Source of the DNA: Mactromeris polynyma
Lineage: Eukaryota; Mollusca; Bivalvia; Venerida; Mactridae
Length of the DNA: 64,000 bases
NCBI GenBank assembly: GCA_032209605.1
Contig: JASFXZ010000038.1
Span: 4,154,001-4,218,000 of the forward strand
Direction: 5' to 3'
Shown: in pieces, positions 35,601-47,600 of the stretch
How the letters are laid out: each line of letters begins with the position of its first letter
Position numbering within the stretch: the first letter of the stretch is position 1
Notes under the pieces: generated by a model
What the model saw: the letters and a program-made list of their open reading frames with translations, nothing else
Databases searched by the model: none
Told to the model about the DNA's origin: nothing
Position numbers and translations under genes: made by a program

Positions 35601-38600
35601 TACCAGTCTTCGTTATTGATTTAACAAATGAAAACAACCATCAGAACATCATGTAAGCTGTCTGCCCGAATTGGCAAGTCCTTCAAAAAATGATCATGAA
35701 GAATGTATAAGTGGATAATATTGTGAGTCAAAATATTTGCAAATTGCCGATTCCTGACGTATTGCCAAAATCAGTTTATTTATAATAACATTGTAAAATT
35801 ATCAATTTATTAATTCTATTTACGTCTCCACAAGTAATGGTAGCACTCCAAGTATGTTCAGCCATGCAGTGCTTAAGATGTGACTCCATGGAGTACTGGA
35901 CTCCGATAAGTGGCTACACAGTGCGTAGGTAAATATACTTCTGTGGAAGTTGAAACTTATACTGTGGAAATTGTTAGCGAAGTTTGTGCATTCGTGAAAT
36001 TTGCAAACTTCACCACCTCGCAAGCTTAGCCACTTATACAGTACATGGTATCTCCAGTGCACTAGGAGAGACAGAATCAATAATGGACTAACATTTAACA
36101 TTGACGTCATAACTTTGTCACTTTTCACTGGGTTCGATTCTCAGGTTAGGTAGGCATGACATTTTCCACCATCCTGATCCACGTAAAGAGACGTCAGTCT
36201 CTTGTTAGCACTGGTTGTTCCCCAATTCCAAGAAAATGGGTTAAGTGAACTGACTACTGTAAATAACTGATAAAATTGTTGAAAAGCAGCATTTAACCCA
36301 ATTTAAGTAAAAAAATGTTGAAAAGCAGCATTTAACCCACTTGAAGTAAAAACAATGTTGAAAAGCAGCATTTAACCCATTTGAATTAAAAAAAATGTTG
36401 AAAAGCAGCATTTAACCCACTTGAAGTAAAAAAATGTTGAATAGCAGCATTTAACCCACTTGAAGTAAAAAAAATGTTGAAAAGCGGCATTTAACCCACT
36501 TGAAGTAAAAAAATGTTGAAAAGCAGCATTTAACCCACTTGAATTAAAAAAAATGTTGAAAAGCAGCATTTAACCCACTTGAATTAAAAAAAATGTTGAA
36601 AAGCAGCATTTAACCCAATTAAAGTAACAAAATGTTGAAAAGCAGCATTTAACCCACTTGAATTAAAAAAAATGTTGAAAAGCAGCATTTAACCCACTTG
36701 AATTAAAAAAATGTTGAAAAGCAGCATTTAACCCAATTAAAGTAACAAAATGTTGAAAAGCAGCATTTAACCCACTTGAATTAAAAAAAATGTTGAAAAG
36801 CGGCATTTAACCCACTTGAAGTAAAAAAATGTTGAATAAAAGCATTTAACCCAATTAAAGTAAAAAAAATGTTGAAAAGCAGCATTTAACCCACTTGAAG
36901 TAAAAAAATGTTGAAAAGCGGCATTTAACCCACTTGAAGTAAAAAAATGTTGAAAAGCAGCATTTAACCCACTTGAATTAAAAAAAATGTTGAAAAGCAG
37001 CATTTAACCCACTTGAATTAAAAAAAATGTTGAAAAGCGGCATTTAACCCACTTGAAGTAAAAAAATGTTGAATAAAAGCATTTAACCCAATTAAAGTAA
37101 AAAAAATGTTGAAAAGCAGCATTTAACCCACTTGAAGTAAAAAAATGTTGAATAGCAGCATTTAACCCACTTGAAGTAAAAAAAATGTTGAAAAGCGGCA
37201 TTTAACCCACTTGAAGTAAAAAAATGTTGAAAAGCAGCATTTAACCCAATTAAAGTAACAAAATGTATTTAACCCAATTAAAGTAAAAACAATGTTGAAA
37301 GCAGCATTTAACCCAATTAAAGCAAACAAACAGTTTGCAGAATTACATCAACTTTTGCTGTACCCATCTTGCTGGTTTTAGAGTTGAGTACAGTAAAACC
37401 TCAATGATAAGACCACCACAGGGACTCTGGTCTTCTTATTGAGATGTTGTTAATATTGATGTCAAATAAAGAGCAAAACAGTCAGAGTGAAATGGACTTG
37501 AACATTTTGTTCTTAATATTGAGGTGGTCTTAATATCAAGGTGGATTTAAGTGAGGTTTTACTATACAATAATTGATTAATTGCTCAATAAAATGTAGAG
37601 GAATCATAACAAGCTTAGCAATAGCTTACTAGGTAATAATAAAGGTTATCTGATAAGTAAATCATACTGATTTCAGACATCAATATTGAGGGTATTTCAA
37701 TGTGTATCCATAATTGGTCAAAGAAAGACTACTCTGTTTTACATGCATAGAGATAAGGGAGACAACTCGGAGGATGTATCTGGTGTGGATTCTGTTTTAA
37801 TACAAAAAGTGATTTCTGAGAATCACGTTGGTCCAAAATGCAGTATTAGAAGATATTTGTGACGTTTGTACGCAACTTTGAAAGCCTTAGGGCAGCACAA
37901 TATTTTTAATTAGTAAATGTATGTAAAGAAATTTCTTAAATATCTGATAAACAATGATATCCGTGCTGATGAAATTTTAGCAAAATTAAAAAATTTTTTT
38001 TAGGAATTTAAGGGCTGCTGGAAAATCTGCTACAAGAAAATTGAGAAGATCAATTAATGCACAAACCTCATAAAATTCCTTCAATTCAGTCCAGTTATTG
38101 CTATCAGCATCATGAAGTACACATGTAGCAATATAATTCTTATGTCTATGTATCAGTTGATCTGTCAATTTCTCAACTAACTCAACATACATCTTGTACT
38201 GTGCAGCAAAGGACCGTTTACTGTTAAAATATAAATAAATGTAAGTTATTTGCATTCACACTGCGTACATGATGCAGTGGTTGGAAGGATCATTAACAGC
38301 AATGAGTTAATCTACTAGGGGCCGGGGGTGCGACAACAACCACTTAATTAAAATTCTGTTGGTTGTCCCCTTATTTTCTACTCTTGATCCCCCCCACGCC
38401 CCCCCCCCCCACAGGGAGATATTCCCGGAATAGCCCTAAATTAAGAAGATACTCGCTACATTTTAACACAAACTACTGTATATGCGGATATTTTGACAAG
38501 ACTAATGTATGTAAATTGATGATTTCCTGTGTTTTGCCTCTCTAAATATACTATAAATTTTTTTGGCATATCAGACAATTTCTTTCATACATTATTATAT

Positions 38601-41600
38601 ATGAGCCTAGAAAGGCGGAATTCAGATTAAAAGAGACAAATTCTCACCCCAGACAGAGGACGAACAAAACAAATTTCACAACAAAATTTATAATGAAAAA
38701 AATCAGAACAGAATAAGACCACTATCAGTCTTTGTATGTTTGAATATATGAGTTTATAACCATACTATAAATGAATCATACAAACTGACGAGCTGTATTC
38801 AACACATTAACAGCATCATGAAATCATATACTTGGTTTAGCAATGAGGATTTACGATGACGACAGAATTTAAATGTCAAACAAGAACTTTTAAAACCAAA
38901 GTTGACAGAAATAGTTACAAGTTTGTGTGTCAAAAAAAATGTTTTGACGCTTCCAAGTTCTACAAATCTTTTCAAAACATCAATGTAAACAAGAGAGACA
39001 TGATGGCCCTAATCGCTCACCTGGATGCCTGAAAAACCGGGTATTATGGTCCTACGTCACAGGGTGCAAAACTTCGTAAGTAACGATTCTCACAAAGTAA
39101 GCAAAAATTTGATTTCCAGAATGTTAAGAGTACTCACTATATTGTGTGAAGTTACAGTAAAAAAAGAACGGACGGACAAACAATGGACGGTGAGTGATCA
39201 CAATAGCCAATTTGTTCAGGTGAGCTAAAAATCAGTAAATCAATGACAGATAAACCTGTGTTCAATACATAATTTCCATACTTTTGAAGCCACTTATAAC
39301 ACAACCCTACCTATCATCCTGGGATAAAATGTTGTCAAAGTGAAGTAGATGATTCCTTATATATGCTGCACTAGATAGTATCACATAGAGATTCTTCATG
39401 GGTGACTGGATTGGTATACTATCTGACATCTGAAATATACAAAAACCTTTGTAGTAATGTTCATATTTTACGTACATCCAAAGCAGTATTTCAGTTATAC
39501 ACAGCAATGAGTCGACCCTACCATGGCCAAGTTGATCTTGGACAAACAGCTTTCAATATCCCTGTACATGTATGTTCAACCAATGCAGGACGAAGGACTA
39601 TAGATGTATTTACTGTAGATCAATATTTTAATTAACCAAGATACAAGATACAAATTTATATTTATAGTAGGTGCAAGTGAAACACCGACTTTAAGCAAAA
39701 ATTTGTAAATTTGCCAGTATAGTAAAACCTGTTTTATATTCCCTCATACAGTCAAAGTGCTACAGGCATCACAAGAACATTACAAAACCATACAAAATTG
39801 TATTTACCAGTTGGTGAATATACGTAACAAGTGAACACTACATATAGCAATTGACTGACATACTGGTGAAGATGACTATTAATTTATGCGTGGGGAGTCT
39901 GTGTGGGGAGGCAATGTATTGTGCATGCGGCGTTCCCTGTAATAATTTAATTGAAAATGAGTTATGTTTTATTGATTTAGCATTATAATAATGCTTATTC
40001 TTCATGTTTTCATTTTACTTTGTAATAATTTATGCATGTATGAAGGCCTCTAGTTAGATAAGGTTATGTATGTATGTTTTTTATGTGCATGTCTTAATGA
40101 GTTACCTTCAATAAATAAAGTTTATTATTATTATCATCATTATTATCATCATTATTATCATCATTATTATCATCATTATCATCATTATCATCATTATCAT
40201 CATTATTATCATTATAATTATCATTATTATCATTATTATCATCATTATCATCATTATTATCATTATTATCATTATTATCATCATTATTATTATTATTATC
40301 ATCATTATTATCATTATTATCATTATTATCATTATTATCATCATTATTATCATCATTATAATTATCATTATCATTATTATCATCATTATTATCATCATTA
40401 TTATCATCATTATAATTATCATTATCATCATTATTATCATTATTATCATCATTATTATCATTATTATCATCATTATCATCATTATCATCATCATTATCAT
40501 CATTATCATCATTATCATCATTATTATCATTATTATCATCATTATTATTATCATTATTATCATTATTATCATCATTATTATTATCATTATTATCATCATT
40601 ATCATTATTATCATCATCATTATCATCATTATTATCATTATTATCATCATCATTATTATCATTATTATCATCATTATTATTATCATTATTATCATTATTA
40701 TCATCATTATTATCATTATCATCATTATTATCATCATTATTATTATCATTATTATCATTATTATCATTATTATCATTATTATCATCATTATCATCATTAT
40801 CATCATTATTATCATTATTATCATTATTATCATTATAATTATTATCATTATTATCATCATTATTATCATTATTATCATCATTATTATCATTATTATCATT
40901 ATTATCATCATTATTATCATTATTATTATTATCATCATCATTATCATCATTATTATCATTATTATCATCATTATTATCATTATTATTATTATTATAATTC
41001 TTACCTTAATAAGATGAGTATTAACATCCTTCAAACTGTTGCTGACACTATCTACATAGGATGTCTTCACAGCCTGTAAGACCCCTTCATTACCAGACTT
41101 TGCAAGTACCAGGAATTTCTCTAATACTCCCATAAAGTCATACACAGCCTGTAAAACACATCATTCATACACTGGTCTTTAGACAGAAGACGATTCCTGA
41201 CAGGCGGGAATTTGACACTCCGAAGGATTCTGGGACTTTTAATAGATTCCGAATAAGTGGGGATTTAGACAAAATGCTTGGTTCTATGTCGGGAATTAGA
41301 CCCAAAACAGACAAATTGTCTAATTCACCTGATAAATATTGATAGGTGCATTATAAGTAGTCAAACAAGCATAGACTATGTATATATGCAAGAAGCTTTA
41401 GCTTTAACTAAAAAATTAAGATTTAACAATACAGACAATAATCACTTCACAGAGTTTGTATTCTCAATTTAATAAATCATTCTATGAAAAGAAACTGTTT
41501 TGGTATAGTAAATGTAAACATATCATTTTAAATTTCTTATCAAATTATGATACTTTTTTTGGTGGCGGTTAGCATGACCTGAATATGCAACTCAATGACC

Positions 41601-44600
41601 TTGAAGTGGAATACATTACCTTGGAAATGACCTTGGGATAATCTAATCTACCACCCCATAGTGACTCGTCTATAGCAACGGTTGTCAAGGACTGAGAAGT
41701 CGACCACTGTGATTGTTCAGCATCCAGACACGACTTGAGAGATTGCTGAATGGTCACTTCAACTGTATGTACTAACTCTGACTTTATCTTCTTAAATATA
41801 AACTTCCAGTCCCATTTAATTCTTTCCTCGAGTTTCATCTTCTCAATTACAGTTACTATGGCAACAGAAAGAAAACAAATTTTGTATAAATTACTTGGGT
41901 AAGCTAGGGAGTACTCAAGTTCCATCTAAAAAGGATAACTACATTAAACTTTCCATAATAAGACCACCCTTGGGACCCTTGAATACATGTCTTAATCTTG
42001 AGGAAGGCTAAATATTGAGGTTGAATAAAGTGCAAAACAGTGAAAATGGACTTGACAATTGTGTTCTTCATTTGGAGGTGGCCTTATTATTGAGGTGGTC
42101 TTATTATTGAGGTGGTCTTTAAGTGAGGGTTTAATGTCTAATAACACTAAGGTAAAAATGGGGTTTCAAACATACAAAAGCACTGACTTTCAAGTCAACA
42201 AAATGCTTGTTACTTTAACTTTTGCAATTTTAAAGTCCAAGTCTGAGATTCAGTCTTAAAACGTTTGTGAATACAGGCCTTGGTTGCAAATCAGTATTTC
42301 AAAAATCAATACAACAAACCTTTAGGTCCAGGCGGTGTGTCAAACATGAGATTCGAGCCAGCTGAACCATATGATGAGCTCATCATATCCGACATATACG
42401 TGTCAGAATCTATACTTGACATGTTGGCACTATTTGGTCGACGAGATAAATCTGGACTAGAACTTGGCTTCAGTACACCTGTGTGAAAATATACATATCA
42501 GCCTTTTATAATGAAAGTTAATTAGAATTTAAGGTCAGCGGCCAAAAATTACACAAAATTTCTCATTCAAAACTTTGCCACAAAAATACGATTTTGTGAC
42601 AAAAAATAATCTCTTTATTGATTTTATTGATCGTTTTTTCCCGAAGTGCATTCGGCAATTTCTGCTGCCTATTCTGGAAGTGACATCGAATTTTCGCCAC
42701 TGCTAGTTTGACTTGTAACCTTACCGGTTATGCGTGTTGCTTTTTGCTCGATACACTTAAAACTTTGTTGTGACAGATATGTTTAGTCATTTTTACTGTC
42801 CTTAATCTTATTAGTAACTGTACTTTAATTTAACATGTTCATTTGATTTGTTGTTGTTGTAATACATAAAATTATTGTACTATTTGCAAATACACTCTTA
42901 CCGGATTAATAGTAACATTTTTTCAATGAGTTGAATGACAAAACAGCTTAAGTCAACACAAATCAAGTCATTGCAATATGAGAATAAGTTCATTATTGTA
43001 AAATATTCAATAAAATTGTAAATCAAAATGACAAAGAACTATTTATAGCATCATAATGCCACTAAATATTTACTAGAATTCGTGAATTAAAAAAACCCAT
43101 TTAAATTGATTGTCAGTAAACAGAAAATTGCTCTATGTACATAAATTTGACAGTAGTGACTATGAATTTCATTACACAGACTAGTTTCAAATTGTTTATT
43201 TTCTAAATGAATGTTAAAGAAAGGATACGTTAGGGGTGATTGCATGAAAGAATTATGGGCAGAGAGTTTGTGTATTTCATCCACAAACTGAGTTGAGTTT
43301 GTTTACCCTCGCCACCGGGATATCCCATATGGGCGAGCACAAACAAAAGCTGATTTTTACCTTTCAGACTTCCCTTTCTTTGCATTTTCTTAGCAGAAAT
43401 TCCTCCAAAATCCCAAATCGCAGCTTTTTGTAGACAGTCTAAATGTTCCTCAATCTGCTGAAGAGTTGTTACAATATTAAGCATGACTTCCATGTACTTC
43501 ATAGGAATTGTGGGTATTTCATGTTGACTGGTTTCCTGTGCTCCAGCCCCACTGACCATGCTTTCCATGCTATGTGCTTGTTGAAGAGAGGAACCAGTCT
43601 TCAGACTAGCTGACTTTGACTTCCTTTTTGAATTTAGCACACTAAATGACTGAGACATTGCACGTTTTTGAAACGAGTCCCTTACTTCGTCCCAAACTTC
43701 ATCAATCAGCGCCGACATCTCGTCGGAAAATTTATCTAGATAGGTTCTGTGGAAAGCATGGAAGAGACTAGAAGCTTTTTTCAAAATGCCGGTATTCAGT
43801 AAGGTAAAATCTTCGTTCATCATTTGAATAATAGATTTCGCCACGTCAGCACAATTTTCTGACACTTTTAGAATATCTACGTTTTCGGTCTCATTCTCGG
43901 GCATCAGTAGACTAAGACATTGTTCTAATTGTTGTCTTCTTATAACTTGATATCTGAAACATATGACTTTTTTTTCATTTTGCCAGCACAGAATGTTACC
44001 TTAGTTAATAGTTTAATTGACTCTAGCACCAATCTAATGGCTAACACAATTTTTATACCCTGGATAAAATCTCTCAAGATTTTTACATTTAACTGACAGG
44101 TAATCAATTTTTAACACACATACGAAAATATTTATTACATATTAACCTATGAACAATGAAGAATTTTAAGTTGTGGGTTTCTTTTTTGTTGAGTATTAAA
44201 AGTCATGTAAAATCAAGTTCCTTGGGCACAAAGACGCATTTTTATTTCAAATAAAAGGATAGTCTAAAATAAAAAAGTTGCCATAGAGAAATAGAACTAC
44301 ATGTATATGCCAATGGGCAACATATCAAACCTGCTAATTGTTGAGAGATGAAAATAATACAGTTATATAATGCTATACAGGGCTTATCTATAATACCCAT
44401 ATTTGACCTTTGACCTCTAGGTGTGACCTTGACCTTTGGACCCGGGTCTTGCGAGTGACATACCGCCTTATTGCATTGAACATTTATGCCAGGTAATATG
44501 GAAATTCCCCGATAAATGACAGAGAAAAGGTCTGGACAAAATAAATCTGGACAGATGCATGCACCGAACTGCCATTGTGGCGACTATGTCAAGCTCACCC

Positions 44601-47600
44601 CAAGCAGGCTCAATAAAAATCAAGAGAGAAAATGTTCACCTGTCCCAAACATCTGTTACAGGTTGTAATGTCATCAGACTCTGTAGGTATTTGAGACGTC
44701 GTCTTTCAAATATATCTATCACCGGGGAACATGGACTGACAGGTAAACTCTGCAGTTTCTCTTGATAATATTTCCTGTGCAAAATAAAAAAGCACAGAAT
44801 TATGCAGTAAACACATGGTGTTTGAAGTAGATGCAATTTCATTTACTCATTTAGTTTACACCCAAGAGATATCACTAATCTCACACATTCAACAAGCATA
44901 TTAAGTTTTTTACCATATTATAGACAATTGATAAATAAATCTTTACAAAATTGCTGTAAAAAGATTTGTCTTATAGAACTTGCAATTAAGGATAACTAGT
45001 TTCTATAATCAAGTACAAAACAATAGTATGATAAAGCATCAACATGTAGAAATACAAGGGAAACTACCCTTGCTGCTAAAGAAATTGAAACATAATGTCA
45101 AGTCTTTATCCAAATAAATTCTAAATACATCCCGAATAAAGCAAAATTTCATAATATAATTAAATTTTAGCTTTTTTTCTGACCAAATAATAAAGTATGG
45201 GAGTTCAAACATCCTAATCTACCCTAGTGCTCTATGTGTTTTTTTTGTGATGCTTAACCAGTATAATGCCCGACAGTACCAATGCCTAACCAGAACTAAT
45301 GGCTAACCAGTAATAATGGCTTGCCAGTACTAATGCAAGACCAGCACTAATACCTAACAAGTACTAATACCTAACAAGTACTAATGCCTACCCAGTACTA
45401 ATGACTAACCAATACTAAAGGCTAACCAGTACTAATGACTAACCAGTACTAATGACTAACCAGTACTAATGCCTGACCAGTACTTATGTCTGACATTTAC
45501 TTATACCTTACCAGTATTAATGCCTTACCAGTACTAATACCTTATCAATACTAATGCCTAACCAGTAATAATGCCTAACCAGTACTTATACCTTACCAGT
45601 ACCAATGCCTAACCAGTACAAATGCATGACCAGTACAAACACCTTACCAGCTCTAATACCTGACCAATACTAATGCCCGAGTACAGGGTTCTCATGGTTT
45701 AACCTAAATCATGGAAGGATTCAAACCGATGATCAAGACAGACACAGTATTAATACCTCAGTCTAAGAGCTATCTGATCCCATTGTTGAGCTATCTGTAC
45801 CTCACTACTATCAGACACAGCGTTCAGAGACATTGTAGACGCTACAGGATCAACAGATGTAGATCTCAGTGGTAATGACAACCCTTGTTCAGATGAGAGA
45901 GACAGAAGATCCTGGAACACTGCCTCCTCACTTCCTGGTATCTTGTCTAACATGAGAGACTGAAATAGAATTGATTGTATTATGACTAAATGGACCAGTA
46001 GGTATGTTCAAATGAGTCCTACAATAGTTTATTTTATAAGCACATGTTGCCAAACTTGTCTGGTAAACCATAAATCTGTCAGGTGAAACAAATGGTACAA
46101 CGACATGTACTACCAATATCCTTTACAGGGTGAATACCGGTAGTTGAAACATTGATAAGATAAATATTTTTTGTTTAATTGCCTTCCTAATTGCCGTCTT
46201 CAATGAAGACAAGTTTTCATTTATGTATTTGTTTTTATGCTTTCCAAATGGATGTGACATAATTTCTAAGCAATGTAGATCCTTTCTTGAAGGCAATAAA
46301 GCTGAAAATTTGAAAAATAAAAATGGTGATTTTATAAAGAACTAAGTTTTTGAAAAAGTGGAAAAGCCTAGAAGGCCATGGTCCAGTGGTTAGTGCGCTG
46401 GACTTGTAACCCGGCGATCTGGGTTCGATTCCCGGTCGCGGCAGGTCATACCCTTCCATGAAAATTTGACAAAAATGCCGATTTTCCTCCACATGTGGAG
46501 AAGTTGCCGGCTCCTTGTGGAAGGGTAAGTTAGTACTGGTAAGAATTCAGTCCAGGAAAAACTGGTTAGGTGAACCGGCCGCCGTATATAACTGAAATAT
46601 CGTTGAGAAACGGCGTTAAACCCGATGAAACAGAAACTAAGCATATAATACATACAGCGTGAGACAAAATTTCTGTGACAGCATCTGGCTCAGGATCGTA
46701 GCATGTTTCTTTTTCTAGTGAATGTGTACTGATCATACTCAACAAGGCATCTCTGGGTGTAATGTATTCCTTGCCAACAATAGAATTAGATACTCTCAAC
46801 ATATCTTTCAGACATGCATCCAATCTGAAAAATAAACATCATGTTACAAAGGTCATTCTTGTCCATCAATTATAACAGTGAATGATATATTAAACCCTTA
46901 TAAGATGTAAGGATCAAAACTGGATGTTTACACCACCACAGAATTGTTCAACCACAAAGGCCATATCTCACTCAGTCTATGAATTCAAGCCATCAGTACA
47001 GACCAAACAACCGATATTGACCACATAGGAGGTACTGGTCAACACTTCAACCTGAATAATACCTCTGTTCTATTTTGTTCATAAAATCCTCAGTGTATAT
47101 TTTACATCATCAATTATTAGAGAACTGAACATTTCATATCACAAAATATTGAAATGACCACCAAAACTGATCATCAATTGACCAGTACTTCTTTATACAG
47201 GTTAAACAATGATATTCCCCCAGTCTAAAGAAAAAAAATTGACCTGTACTGACAAAACAGCTACTCTACCTATATTGACCACTTTGGAGGTAGTTGCCAA
47301 TAATTCTAGGTTTACAATCCTATCATTCTACTTTGTTTTAGGTCTGCAGAGTCATCACTGCATATTTTACATTAAAATATCCAAGCATTACCTAAAAAAT
47401 TGAAATGACCCCAATCAAACAGTCCTGAGGTTGACCACTACGGGATATTGTCCTGGATGGTTTTAAGCATATCAATCTCCTGGCTAAAATCAGGGGTGGT
47501 TTTCAACTGTACTACCTTGTTGCTAAATGACAACAGTTGTTGAAGCCCCATTCATGTTTCCTTTACTTACGCTGAGCTATGGTACTTCTTCACCAAACTC

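Noticed and set aside
35820..35900. Possible - strand exon (STPWSHILSTAWLNILGVLP) with a GTAAAT donor
   Set aside because: It looks protein-like, but joining it between exons 10 and 11 shifts exon 11 out of its conserved frame, and its acceptor lacks a pyrimidine tract.
40066..41145. Reading frames of more than 330 codons on both strands (Tyr/His-rich and Ile/Met-rich)
   Set aside because: They are translations of the ATT/ATC array. Only the 48 codons of exon 8 at the edge are real.
43230..43360. Continuation of exon 5 frame past its donor (KNQLLFVLAHMGYPGGEG...)
   Set aside because: AAAG|GTAAAA is a good donor and the phase fits exon 6; the extension is intronic.
46374..46450. tRNA-Thr gene with TGT anticodon
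   Set aside because: The A and B boxes are good, but the same head with the same body and tail occurs three times with target duplications, so it is a SINE.
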